64,000 nt of DNA from Pseudomaricurvus sp033283335 (GTDB lineage: Bacteria > Pseudomonadota > Gammaproteobacteria > Pseudomonadales > Cellvibrionaceae): the NCBI GenBank assembly GCA_033283335.1, contig JAWMQP010000002.1:496001-560000 (forward strand), in the 5' to 3' direction. Position numbers and translations under genes: made by a program. Position 1 is the stretch's first letter, and the number at the start of each line of letters is the position of its first letter. Below the pieces are notes generated by a model that had not been told where the DNA came from, ran no database searches, and saw only the letters and a program-made list of their open reading frames with translations. Shown here in pieces: positions 51,443 to 59,692 of the stretch.

Positions 51443-51603
51443 TTTTTACAGATAAAAAAGCCGAGGTGAACCAGTGCTTCCTGAACAATCCAACACTGAT
51501 GAGACTACACAGCCTCATCCCCCAGCCAGTTATTAAGCTACTCAAAGCGTAATTGTATGGGCTGTATTCCCTGCTCAAGTACGGATATGTCAGGAAAACG
51601 AAA
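51443..51603 (-). pseudogene. Decayed duplicate of the 3' end of portal gene Q
   Basis: On the minus strand the frame reads QPIQLRFE, a stop, then LNNWLGDEAV, and stops again. This corresponds to QPLQSRFEELNDWLGEQVV in the intact portal protein at 52890-53915. The bases that follow (a damaged copy of the recurrent palindrome and a damaged terminator) also match the end of the intact gene. The stretch 51371-51726 holds nothing else that I can support. Confidence 0.6.
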
Positions 51604-51726
51604 AGTAATTCCCGCCTAAATTAACTCTTTACTATTAGGCGCAATGCGCCTAATATGTTCTCACGGTGGCACGCAGAGAGCCACTCAACTCCGAGGGGGC
51701 TAGTCGTTGCCATCGCGGAGAACGAG

Positions 51727-52014
51727 ATGAGACTTTGCGATATTTGCACCATCCAGACGAACTTCCCAGGGGCACATTTCTGGCTGGTTCGTCGGGGCTC
51801 AGCGGAGAATGTTGGCCGCCCCACCCGAGACTTCTACCAGGAGCACATCGGGATCAGGGTTAACCGAACTGACATCCTCCTACCTGACTACCTCTACTAC
51901 GCCATGGTTAATATCCACACCCAAGGCAACTGGCAGAGACTAGCCACAGGGACGCTAAGCCTGGTGCATATCAAAGTGTCAGACGTTCGAGCCATCGAGC
52001 TGTCACCGACCTGA
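51727..52014 (+). CDS. HsdS-like target-recognition fragment
   Basis: A 95-residue protein. The part LLPDYLYYAMVNIHTQGNWQ and RLATGTLSLVHIKVSDVRAI has the pattern of the end of a target-recognition domain from type I restriction specificity subunits. The next gene begins with the continuation of such a domain (LPSLEGQQRVI). No HsdM or HsdR is encoded here, so a role in blocking or steering host type I enzymes, or in DNA recognition only, is possible. GGAG lies 8 bases before ATG 51727; the frame is open to 51655. Assignment rests on pattern, not on a search. Confidence 0.45.
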   Translation: MRLCDICTIQTNFPGAHFWLVRRGSAENVGRPTRDFYQEHIGIRVNRTDILLPDYLYYAMVNIHTQGNWQRLATGTLSLVHIKVSDVRAIELSPT

Positions 52015-52019
52015 GCAAC

Positions 52020-52042
52020 GGGGCCGAAAGGCCCCAGCGCTT
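52020..52042 (+). terminator. Hairpin between the HsdS-like gene and the next
   Basis: GGGGCC-GAAA-GGCCCC forms a very stable tetraloop hairpin, followed after AGCGC by TTTT. The next gene starts about 30 bases on, so it may be an attenuator. Confidence 0.5.
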
Positions 52043-52065
52043 TTACCAGCAACCGAGGCAACACC

Positions 52066-52476
52066 ATGAAAATTGATTTACCGAGTCTTGAGGGGCAGCA
52101 GCGCGTTATCTTTGAGGAAAGCACCCGCGAGGCCATTGAAACGCTGCAGAAAAACCTGAAGGCACCCAGCTACCCACCACAGACTGAGGTGGACGAAAGC
52201 CAATACAGCAACACCCACCTATTGCGTGAGCATGAAGGTTGGGAATCGCCAGATCCTGCCATCGTGCGGGCCTACTTCCGGCATTTCCAAGAGCACTTCC
52301 CCGAGTACGGTACCGACAGCAAACTGGCCAAGTTGCTGGGCCTCTCTGGTGACCGGCGCATTAGGGAGTTCAAAAAAGGCGATCGCAAGGTGCCTTATGG
52401 GGTGTGGCGGGATTTCCTGGTGATTACCGGACGGGCGCCGCAGGATGTAAAAAAAGTACTCGGCTATATGGGATAA
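52066..52476 (+). CDS. Prophage DNA-binding protein with HsdS-like start
   Basis: A 136-residue protein. Residues 1-30 (MKIDLPSLEGQQRVIFEEST) match the conserved LPxLEEQxRIV segment that follows a recognition domain in HsdS. The second half (SKLAKLLGLSGDRRIREFKK, then RKVPYGVWRDFLVITGRAPQ) looks like the helix-turn-helix of small phage regulators. It appears to be the second half of an HsdS-like unit fused to a phage regulator. AACCGAGGCAACACC precedes the ATG. The function is unknown. Confidence 0.55.
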   Translation: MKIDLPSLEGQQRVIFEESTREAIETLQKNLKAPSYPPQTEVDESQYSNTHLLREHEGWESPDPAIVRAYFRHFQEHFPEYGTDSKLAKLLGLSGDRRIREFKKGDRKVPYGVWRDFLVITGRAPQDVKKVLGYMG

Positions 52477-52512
52477 CCCAGCTAGAAAAAACCACCATTA
52501 AAAGGAATTAAA

Positions 52513-52854
52513 ATGAACTTTGAAGAAGCTTACGAACATTTGCAGAACAGCTTTCTGGATGTCCTCGAATTGTATGATGACATCACTTATGAAGTGCAAA
52601 GCCCTGATGAGCCAACACCAATGATAATGTTTTATGTGCACCAGTTCGGGCGTAAAGCATTCTTGTTTAGCATTTATGGTGACGACAACCAGCAGGTCGA
52701 ACTAGCAACTGCTGACAGGTCATTCACTTTCTCCCTTCAAGATGAAGGCTTTATTGATGCCAGAGGTGACGCTGTCCTTTTTGACTACGATGACGCCAAG
52801 AGCTTTATTCGTGCTGCGAGAAATGACTTGGCAATCACCTTAAGTAATTCCTGA
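52513..52854 (+). CDS. Hypothetical protein, 113 residues
   Basis: An acidic soluble protein (MNFEEAYEHLQNSFLDVLEL at the start, alternating strands in the middle, a C-terminal helix). I do not recognise a family. AAAGGAATT precedes the ATG at a good distance. It is the last early gene before the late minus-strand block and ends 12 bases before palindrome site 4. Confidence 0.55.
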   Translation: MNFEEAYEHLQNSFLDVLELYDDITYEVQSPDEPTPMIMFYVHQFGRKAFLFSIYGDDNQQVELATADRSFTFSLQDEGFIDARGDAVLFDYDDAKSFIRAARNDLAITLSNS

Positions 52855-52865
52855 GCGGTAGCTGA

Positions 52866-52881
52866 TTTTTACATGTAAAAA
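52866..52881. promoter_or_regulatory. Palindrome site 4 (TTTTTACATGTAAAAA)
   Basis: A perfect copy next to the terminator at the end of portal gene Q; the arrangement palindrome-plus-terminator is the same as at 50338. Confidence 0.6.
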
Positions 52882-52904
52882 AGCCGGGCTCACCCCGGCT
52901 TTTG
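52881..52904. terminator. Terminator of the Q-P operon
   Basis: AAGCCGGG / CCCGGCTT with loop CTCAC; T-runs on both sides. The stop of gene Q lies in the loop and right arm. Confidence 0.8.
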
Positions 52905-53915
52905 CTCTTCTGCCAACTGCTCGATCACATACGGATCAAACTTTACCACCTGCTCACCTAGCCAGTCGTTAAGCTCCTCAAATCGTGACTGCAGCGGCTG
53001 CATTTCATTGCGGGCAAATACCTTGGCCGCCTTCTCAACATCACCAAACCCACCCACGTTGCTCGGGATAATGCCCATCAGCTGTGGCGGCACGCGATGG
53101 GCAGCCAGCAGGTCATCCCGGGTCACATTCTTGATGTTGAATATGTCGTCTTTGGCGGCCACCTCACTGATTGGGATCACCTGCAGCCCATCCTTTTTGC
53201 CATTGGGGCTGTACATAAACAGATTGCGAAAGTTACCTGGTCCCTTGCTGTCCTTCAGTGCCTGGCGCAAATTGCTCACGTCATCCTCATTCTGGGCGGT
53301 ATCGGTCATGTAGAGGATGAAGCCGGCGTGGCTGCCGTTCTGGTAATACTTGCGACGGAACAAGGTGGCGGATTCATTCAGCCAGGCGCTGTTCAGTGCT
53401 GCCAGGTATTCCGGCAAGCCGTATATCTCCTGGTTAATGTCGGGCTCCATCAGATGGAACACACTGCCCTTTTTGAATTCGTGTTCTTCGCCCCACCCTT
53501 TCACAAACCAGTAGGTGTCCAGGTCGGTACCTCGCCGGGTGTATTTCGCCAGGCTGGGCTCAAGGGTCATCCTGCGGCCCAGTATGCTGCTTCGCTGTTC
53601 CAGGTAGCCATTGCCAAAAATGATATAGTCCAGCGCCCAGCGCCTGAATGCCTGCCGACCCAGCAGCTTGTGAGGGATGAATGAGCTGGTCAGCACGTTG
53701 GCTTTAAAGTACATCGGGCTGCTGTGATGTGGTGCCGATCGGAACGACCGCGCCAGGCCATCAAAGGAAATCGGTACATCAAAGTATTTGCCCACCTGGT
53801 AGCACTCGATGTAATCCAGGATCTCTCGCTTATCCAGTACCGGGATGGGATCCCCAAAGGTGAACGCCTCGACACCAGGCGTGGCTTTTACTTGCTCTGT
53901 GGTGACACTCATCAA
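52890..53915 (-). CDS. Q: Portal protein (P2 gpQ)
   Basis: A 341-residue portal vertex protein through which DNA enters the capsid. Characteristic stretches are VPISFDGLARSFRSAPHHSS near the N-terminus, RRWALDYIIFGNGYLEQRSS in the middle and RVPPQLMGIIPSNVGGFGDV followed by LQSRFEELNDWLGEQVVKFD near the end. The length equals that of P2 gpQ. It overlaps the terminase gene by 4 bases and is transcribed on the minus strand as in P2. A second ATG one codon later is possible as the start. A decayed partial copy lies at 51443-51603. Confidence 0.95.
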   Translation of the reverse strand: MMSVTTEQVKATPGVEAFTFGDPIPVLDKREILDYIECYQVGKYFDVPISFDGLARSFRSAPHHSSPMYFKANVLTSSFIPHKLLGRQAFRRWALDYIIFGNGYLEQRSSILGRRMTLEPSLAKYTRRGTDLDTYWFVKGWGEEHEFKKGSVFHLMEPDINQEIYGLPEYLAALNSAWLNESATLFRRKYYQNGSHAGFILYMTDTAQNEDDVSNLRQALKDSKGPGNFRNLFMYSPNGKKDGLQVIPISEVAAKDDIFNIKNVTRDDLLAAHRVPPQLMGIIPSNVGGFGDVEKAAKVFARNEMQPLQSRFEELNDWLGEQVVKFDPYVIEQLAEEQKPG

Positions 53916-55717
53916 TAAATCTCCATCATGCTGGTACTGTTGGTAGTGGCTTCGCTATCGACATCCAGCGGGGCTTTGTCCAGGGCATGCATTACGGCCC
54001 AGGCAAGGTCAGCATGACCTACAGAACCGTTACGGCCTGCAATGAAGGTCACATGGCGGCCGCTGGCGGTGGTGGTTTTACGGATTGCCATAAAGGACTG
54101 GGCGATTTCGACCCAGCCTGCGTCAAATTCAAGCTTGCCCTTGCTGATGATGTTGTAAGTTTTCATCACCAGGTTGCCTTTCAGCTCAGGGTTGTACTGG
54201 TACTGCGTGGCACTGGGGAAGAATTTGCGCACCAGCTGGTACACCGCCGATCCTATGCCGGTGGTATCAATACCGATGTGTGCCACGTTGTAACGCTCGG
54301 TGACCTTGCGGATCTGCTCTGCCTGGTCTTCGTAATCGAGGCCACGGAACTGGTGACGTTCGATCAGACGGTATTTGCCGCCGGGTTTGTCGGGCGGCAA
54401 AACAACCACCAGAGCGGCGTTATCCCCGGTTTCTGATTCGCCGTTGGGGTCATAGCCTACCCAGACTTTCTGGAAGCCCACAGGCCGCTGAGCGAAGGGC
54501 TTGAAATCGTCCCACTCTTCCCAGCTGTCGACCATGCAGCGCTGCATCAACATCATGCCGAACAGGCTGGCATTATCGTCGACGAATTCGCACATCAGCA
54601 GGTTGTCGTATTCCGGCCCGCTGTATTCCAATCTCAGCTGATCCAGATCGAACAGATCACAACCCTGCGCCAGGGCATCTTCAACGGTGACGATGTGACG
54701 CCACTGGCCATCTTCACAGGTTCTGCCGTTCTTCAAAGCGCCGTGACTGATATCCAGCTCAATGTGATCCTTCTTCGGGCGGCCACGATTGAACAGCTGG
54801 CCCGCCCAGAAGGGGTAAGCGTCATGGCTCAAGCTGGATGGGGTAGAAAAGTAGGTCTGCCGCCACTTCTTGTGCATGGCCATACCACTGGCCACCTTGC
54901 GCAGTTCCTGGAAGCGATAGGTCCAGAAATATTCGTCAAAGTAGAGGTTACCGTGGTAACTCTGGGCGGTGCGTGCATTGGTACCCAGGAAGTACAACGT
55001 CGCGCCATTGGGCAGAACGATTGGGTCACCACTCAGTTCCAGGTCGGCGACTTCACGGGCATAGGCCAGGATGTATTCTTTGAACACATGCGCTTGCGCC
55101 TTGGAAGCAGACAGGAATATCTGGTTGCGCCCTGTTTCGACCGCATCCAGCAGCGCTTCACGGGCAAAGTAATAGGTGGCGCCGATCTGACGCGATTTGA
55201 GAATGTTGCGGATCCGGTTGACCAGCCCTGCCCGGTACCAGTGCTTCTGGTAATCGAACAGCTCATCCAGAAACGCTTCCCGCAGCTTTTCGGCCTGCTC
55301 CTCGGTAAAGTCGTTTTTGACTTTCTTGCGACGCTCGCCTGAATTACGATTCGCCACCTTGGGATTCAGATCGCCTTCGTGGCCACCGGGCTCCTGGTAA
55401 CGACGAACACGAGCCAGGCGTTCCACCTGACGCCCCAGCAGATCGATCTCTTTGAAATCTTTCCCATCCTTAGGGTCTTTTAAAATGAGCTGAGTCAGTC
55501 TAGCCTCTAGGGCACCCTCGACCCGCTCGATGGGTTTAGCGTCGTCCCAGTTGTCTCGTTGCTTCCAGCTGTGCAGGGTTTGCTCTTTGATGCTGAGCAG
55601 TTCAGAAATGCGAGCCACACGAAAGCCCTGCCAGTACAAAAACTTGGCTTGGCGGCGCGGATCGATGTCGGCCTGACTGTCGTCTGGCAACTCTATGGGG
55701 AGATTGAATTCTGTCAT
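53912..55717 (-). CDS. P: Terminase large subunit (P2 gpP)
   Basis: An ATPase of about 601 residues that packages DNA into the prohead. The N-terminal helix-turn-helix region (ARISELLSIKEQTLHSWKQR) is followed by the ATPase core; SRQIGATYYFAREALLDAVE is the Walker A region, LYFDEYFWTYRFQEL the Walker B. The nuclease domain contains VGYDPNGESETGDNAALVVV. I chose ATG 55717 (MTEFNLPIELPDD), where homologues start; the frame is open to a GTG at 55777. It heads the minus-strand late operon that includes Q and is divergent from the scaffold gene. Confidence 0.93.
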   Translation of the reverse strand: MTEFNLPIELPDDSQADIDPRRQAKFLYWQGFRVARISELLSIKEQTLHSWKQRDNWDDAKPIERVEGALEARLTQLILKDPKDGKDFKEIDLLGRQVERLARVRRYQEPGGHEGDLNPKVANRNSGERRKKVKNDFTEEQAEKLREAFLDELFDYQKHWYRAGLVNRIRNILKSRQIGATYYFAREALLDAVETGRNQIFLSASKAQAHVFKEYILAYAREVADLELSGDPIVLPNGATLYFLGTNARTAQSYHGNLYFDEYFWTYRFQELRKVASGMAMHKKWRQTYFSTPSSLSHDAYPFWAGQLFNRGRPKKDHIELDISHGALKNGRTCEDGQWRHIVTVEDALAQGCDLFDLDQLRLEYSGPEYDNLLMCEFVDDNASLFGMMLMQRCMVDSWEEWDDFKPFAQRPVGFQKVWVGYDPNGESETGDNAALVVVLPPDKPGGKYRLIERHQFRGLDYEDQAEQIRKVTERYNVAHIGIDTTGIGSAVYQLVRKFFPSATQYQYNPELKGNLVMKTYNIISKGKLEFDAGWVEIAQSFMAIRKTTTASGRHVTFIAGRNGSVGHADLAWAVMHALDKAPLDVDSEATTNSTSMMEIY

Positions 55718-55764
55718 GAGCGCCAGCGTATCGCTTGCGCCACCATTTAACGTCCTGCCCCGCT

Positions 55765-55818
55765 GTGTAACGCCCACCCCTACACCTGCGCCGCATTGCC
55801 GCTACGCGCGCGCAAGCC
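55765..55818. promoter_or_regulatory. Late control region 1 (dyad plus CG tract), P/O divergent
   Basis: GTGTA (55765-55769) and TACAC (55781-55785) form a dyad TGTA-N11-TACA. It is followed 17 bases later by CTACGCGCGCGCAAGC. The same two-part arrangement precedes the endolysin and the V gene. It is the likely binding site of the Ogr-type activator. Confidence 0.6.
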
Positions 55819-55901
55819 CATTCTGACCTCACTCAATACGAGAGCCCGTTCAACCACCGGCTGAATACGCTGGCACTGACCACAAAATGAGGACAAGCCC
55901 C

Positions 55902-56723
55902 ATGGCCAAAAAGAAAAGTAAGTTTTTCCGTATCGGCGTAGCCGGTGACACCACCGATGGCCGCGAGATTCAGCCGGAATGGCTGGAGCAGATGGCGAAG
56001 AACTTTAACCCTGAAAAGTACGGCTGCCGCATCAACTGTGAGCACATCCGCGGCCTGGCGCCTGACAGCAGCTTTGGTGCGTTTGGGGATGTGGTCGAGC
56101 TGAAAACCGAAAAGGTTGAGATTGACGGCGAGAAGAAACTGGCCCTGCTGGCAAAAATCGAACCCAACGACGACCTGCTGGCACTGAACAAGAAGCGCAA
56201 GAAGGTCTACACCAGCATGGAAATTGATTACGACTTTTCCAAAAGCGGTGAAGCCTATCTGGTGGGTCTGGCCATTACCGATTCACCCGCATCGCTCAGC
56301 ACTGAGATGCTGGAGTTTTCCTCAAAGGCTGAAAAGAACCCATTCTCTGACCGCAAACAGCGCCCAGAAAACCTGTTCAGTGTGGCCACTGAGGTTGAGC
56401 TGGAGTTTGAAGACTCCACCAACCTGGTGGATCGTGTCAAAGCCATGTTCACCCAGCAAGAGAAAGAACGCGGCACAGCTGATGAGCAATTCACCCAGGC
56501 CATTGAGGCGGTTGCCGCTGAAGTGGCTGGCATCAAAACACAACTGGAAAGCTCCACGCCTGGTGAGAATGCCAACAACGAACAATTCAATCAGCTGCAG
56601 ACTGAAGTTACTGAACTGAAAGAGTCACTGGACAAGTTGACCGAACAGCTGGATGGCACACCCAATTTCACACAACGCCCACCGGCGTCCGGGGGCAACA
56701 ACCAGCAAGTCACTGACTGCTGA
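55902..56723 (+). CDS. O: Capsid scaffolding protease (P2 gpO)
   Basis: A 273-residue scaffold with an N-terminal serine protease that trims the capsid, scaffold and portal proteins. The start MAKKKSKFFRIGVAGDTTDG and EWLEQMAKNFNPEKYGCRIN, EHIRG and VYTSMEIDYDFSKSGEAYLV are family motifs. The C-terminal third is a coiled coil (about residues 170-250) that acts as the scaffold. GAGGACAAG precedes ATG 55902; a further in-frame ATG lies 5 codons upstream. It is the first gene of the plus-strand capsid operon O-N-M-L. Confidence 0.93.
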   Translation: MAKKKSKFFRIGVAGDTTDGREIQPEWLEQMAKNFNPEKYGCRINCEHIRGLAPDSSFGAFGDVVELKTEKVEIDGEKKLALLAKIEPNDDLLALNKKRKKVYTSMEIDYDFSKSGEAYLVGLAITDSPASLSTEMLEFSSKAEKNPFSDRKQRPENLFSVATEVELEFEDSTNLVDRVKAMFTQQEKERGTADEQFTQAIEAVAAEVAGIKTQLESSTPGENANNEQFNQLQTEVTELKESLDKLTEQLDGTPNFTQRPPASGGNNQQVTDC

Positions 56724-56764
56724 TTCACCCCTAACACCCTGCCCTCGACCATTGGAGAAAGACC

Positions 56765-57778
56765 ATGCGTAACAACACTCGCGAAGCGTACAACAGCTAC
56801 ACGTCACAAATTGCAAAGCTCAACGGCGTGCCCGATGCGACCGTTAAATTCACGGTCTCCCCGACCGTACAGCAAACACTGGAAACCAAAATGCAGGAAT
56901 CCAGTGAGTTTCTGAAAAGGATCAACATCCATGGTGTAGATGAGCAACAAGGCACCAAACTTGGCTTAGGTGTTGGCGGACCGATTGCTTCCAACACTGA
57001 CACCACCTCACAGGATCGAGCCACCAGCGACCCCCACACCATCGACGAAAACGGCTACTACTGCCGCCAGAACAACTCGGACACGCACATCCGTTATCCC
57101 ACTCTGGATATGTGGGCCAAGTTTCCTGACTTTCAGACTCGGCTGCGTAACGCCATCATCCAGCGTCAAGCCCTGGATCGCATCACCATTGGCATGAACG
57201 GCACCAGCTATGCGGCCACATCCGACAAAGGCGCCAACCCGATGCTGCAGGATGTCAACATTGGCTGGCTGCAGAAGTATCGCAACCATGCCCCTGCACG
57301 CGTACTCAGTGAAGTCGTTGATGCCTCTGGCCAGATCAGAGTCTATGAGGGCGGAGATTACGCGAACCTGGATGCGCTGGTGACTGATGCAGTCAACAAC
57401 CTGGTTGAACCTTGGTTCCAGGAAGATACTGCCCTGGTGGCCATCATGGGCCGTGATCTGCTCGCCGATAAATACTTTCCGCTGATCAACCAGAATCAAC
57501 CTGCCACAGAAATGTTGGCTACCGACATGATCATCAGTCAGAAGCGTGTGGGTGGCCTGCAAGCCGTGCGCGTACCTTTCGTCCCTGCTGGCGCCATGCT
57601 GATCACGCCGCTGGATAACCTGAGTATCTACTGGCAGGAAGGCACCCGTCGTCGCACCATCGTCGATAACGCCAAGCGTGATCGCATCGAAAACTACGAG
57701 TCATCCAACGATGACTACGTGATTGAAGATTACGGCCGTGGCTGCTTGATCGAAAACATCATCACCACTGCGCCTTAA
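56765..57778 (+). CDS. N: Major capsid protein (P2 gpN)
   Basis: A 337-residue HK97-fold capsid protein. The start MRNNTREAYNSYTSQIAKLN and the segments SEFLKRINIHGVDEQQGTKL and NPMLQDVNIGWLQKYRNHAP are characteristic of the P2 family; the end RRRTIVDNAKRDRIENYESS, NDDYVIEDYG is highly conserved. The length is usual. TTGGAGAAAGACC precedes the ATG. It lies between the scaffold and the terminase small subunit, the P2 order. Palindrome site 5 follows its stop. Confidence 0.95.
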   Translation: MRNNTREAYNSYTSQIAKLNGVPDATVKFTVSPTVQQTLETKMQESSEFLKRINIHGVDEQQGTKLGLGVGGPIASNTDTTSQDRATSDPHTIDENGYYCRQNNSDTHIRYPTLDMWAKFPDFQTRLRNAIIQRQALDRITIGMNGTSYAATSDKGANPMLQDVNIGWLQKYRNHAPARVLSEVVDASGQIRVYEGGDYANLDALVTDAVNNLVEPWFQEDTALVAIMGRDLLADKYFPLINQNQPATEMLATDMIISQKRVGGLQAVRVPFVPAGAMLITPLDNLSIYWQEGTRRRTIVDNAKRDRIENYESSNDDYVIEDYGRGCLIENIITTAP

Positions 57779-57799
57779 TCCTCTGAACTGGCCGCCCCG

Positions 57800-57815
57800 T
57801 TTTTACATGTAAAAA
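57800..57815. promoter_or_regulatory. Palindrome site 5 (TTTTTACATGTAAAAA)
   Basis: A perfect copy in the 78-base gap between the capsid and terminase small-subunit genes, inside the late operon and without an adjacent terminator. Its position away from any early promoter supports a partition rather than a purely regulatory role. Confidence 0.6.
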
Positions 57816-57856
57816 CTGTGGGCGGCTAACTCCCCCGACCCCTGCAGGAGAGTTTT

Positions 57857-58537
57857 ATGATTTCCCCCGCTAAACGTCACTATATGCGAGCCATGGCAGC
57901 CCAAGAGTCTGCCGCTGCTGCTGCGAGTGACAACAACCCGCACGGTGATACCTACGATCTGATGCAGGCCAAACTGTTTGAAGATTCCCGCCGCCTGAAA
58001 GCGTTGGAGTCCGTCAAGGCCAAAGAGCAGCTGAAAGCCGAGCTGCTGCCAGATTACGAACCATATATTAAAGGCATCCTGGAAGCCGACAGCGGCAACC
58101 ATGACGATATTTTGATGACGGTCATGCTCTGGCACATCGATGCTGGCAATTACGCTGACGCACTCGACATTGGTGACTATGCCCTGCGACATCAACTGCC
58201 AATGCCAGACAAGTACCAACGCTCTACCGCCTGCCTGATCGCAGAAGAAATTGCGGAAGCGTCCCTGAAAGGCCCCGGGATGGCCATGGATTTACTGCTG
58301 CGAGTTGAAAGCCTGACTGAAGGCCACGACATGCCCGACCAGGTGCGCGCCAAGCTGCACAAAGCACTGGGGCAGTCGTTGGCTGAGACCAAGCCTGATT
58401 GCGCCCTGCGCCATTTGAAACAGGCTTTGGCGCTGGATCAGCGCAGCGGTGTGAAAACCGAGATTAAAAAACTGGAAAAGCAGTTAAAAACTTCAGCCGA
58501 CAGCACCGCTGGCAACCCCGGCGGTGAGTCGAGCTAA
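57857..58537 (+). CDS. M: Terminase small subunit (P2 gpM)
   Basis: A 226-residue protein that with gpP cuts the cos site. ISPAKRHYMRAMAAQESAAA at the start and YEPYIKGILEADSGNHDDIL, MTVMLWHIDAGNYADALDIG in the middle are P2 gpM signatures. The C-terminal part is helical and charged. GCAGGAGAG precedes the ATG by 7 bases. It lies in the expected position between N and L. Confidence 0.93.
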   Translation: MISPAKRHYMRAMAAQESAAAAASDNNPHGDTYDLMQAKLFEDSRRLKALESVKAKEQLKAELLPDYEPYIKGILEADSGNHDDILMTVMLWHIDAGNYADALDIGDYALRHQLPMPDKYQRSTACLIAEEIAEASLKGPGMAMDLLLRVESLTEGHDMPDQVRAKLHKALGQSLAETKPDCALRHLKQALALDQRSGVKTEIKKLEKQLKTSADSTAGNPGGESS

Positions 58538-58651
58538 CCGACTGACCCTCGCGTCCGGGCGGCTGGCGCTCCGATGTGGAATTCCCCCAAGGTTCCCCAC
58601 TGACGAGCGCCACCACCGCCCGCTTTATTGATAATCGCCAGGAACGACACC

Positions 58652-59116
58652 ATGACAGGACTTGTTGCCAATAACCCGCCGGTTAACGAACAGGACATTG
58701 CAAACACGGCGTTTTTCCCGGCGATTTCTCCCAGCGCCTGCCGCACCACCATGGCCATTGGTCAGGACATTACCCCTGATCGCCTGCGGCATGCCCTGAT
58801 CAGCGCGATGCAGGAGGCCAACGAGAACCTGGCACTGTGGGCACTGGAACAAACCCAAGCCGGTTACACCACTCTGGCGGACGTACCTGCTGGCAGCATT
58901 GATGGCAGCAGCGTTAAAGTCAGCCAATACAAGCGCGCCGTGTACAGCTTTGCCAAGGCCGAGCTGATCGAGCGCATGAGCGATTACGACACCAGCCTGA
59001 GTGGCGATCGCAAGCAGGACAAGCTGATCAGCGCCATTGATCAATACCGCCGTGAAGGCATCCTGGCCGCGCGTAGCATCAAAGGCTTGTCACACTGCAC
59101 CATTGAGCTGATCTGA
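58652..59116 (+). CDS. L: Head completion/stabilisation protein (P2 gpL)
   Basis: A 154-residue protein that closes the filled head. The stretch FFPAISPSACRTTMAIGQDI then TPDRLRHALISAMQEANENL and RAVYSFAKAELIERMSDYDT are typical of gpL. I chose ATG 58652 with AGGAAC upstream; an ATG eight codons earlier is in frame. Its stop overlaps the start of the tail protein X gene (TGATG). Confidence 0.92.
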   Translation: MTGLVANNPPVNEQDIANTAFFPAISPSACRTTMAIGQDITPDRLRHALISAMQEANENLALWALEQTQAGYTTLADVPAGSIDGSSVKVSQYKRAVYSFAKAELIERMSDYDTSLSGDRKQDKLISAIDQYRREGILAARSIKGLSHCTIELI

Positions 59117-59328
59117 TGGCCACGGTCCTGAACGCCAACCAGGGCGACACGGTGGATCTGCTGTGCTGGCGCCATTACGGCCGCACCAGGGATGTGACAG
59201 AAGCCGTGCTGGCCGCCAACCCCGGCCTGGCAGACCTTGGCCCGGTGCTGCCACACGGGCACGCCGTCATCATGCCCGACATTGCCGCGGCGCCGGTGGC
59301 TGACAACGTTATTCATCTTTGGGATTGA
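59116..59328 (+). CDS. X: Tail protein X (P2 gpX)
   Basis: A 70-residue LysM-like tail protein. VLNANQGDTVDLLCWRHYGR and VLAANPGLADLGPVLPHGHA are the family signature. The start overlaps the L stop by one base. In P2 the protein helps tail assembly; holin genes follow, as in P2. Confidence 0.92.
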   Translation: MATVLNANQGDTVDLLCWRHYGRTRDVTEAVLAANPGLADLGPVLPHGHAVIMPDIAAAPVADNVIHLWD

Positions 59329-59341
59329 GCAAGGACACATT

Positions 59342-59692
59342 ATGGCTGAACCAGGCACTACAGCCCTAACCACGGCAGCTGCTACCGGGATTGGCCTGGC
59401 TTCGCTGTTCCCTGGCATTGATGGCAACGCCCTGATTGGCAGCTTTGCCGGTGCCACCCTGTTTGTGATTTCTGCCCGAGAGCTGCCCCACTGGCAGCGA
59501 GCCGTGTATTTGCTCATCAGTTTGATCATGGGCTACATTGCGGCCCCCGAGATCATCAGCCACACCTTTATCAACCAAAGCGGTGTGGCGGGCTTTATGG
59601 GCGGCCTGTTGTGTATCACAGTGGCCCAACCCTTGGTCCGTCAACTGGGCGAGAGCGATCTATTGACGCTAATGCGAGGAGTAAAAAAGTGA
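59342..59692 (+). CDS. Putative holin, first of two small membrane proteins
   Basis: A 116-residue protein with about three hydrophobic segments (residues 14-45, 55-72 and 82-100) and a charged C-terminus, in the position of P2 gpY. It contains HWQRAVYLLISLIMGYIAAP, a pattern of phage holins from P2-like and phiCTX-like phages. AAGGAC precedes ATG 59342. It overlaps the next membrane protein gene by 4 bases. Confidence 0.75.
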   Translation: MAEPGTTALTTAAATGIGLASLFPGIDGNALIGSFAGATLFVISARELPHWQRAVYLLISLIMGYIAAPEIISHTFINQSGVAGFMGGLLCITVAQPLVRQLGESDLLTLMRGVKK

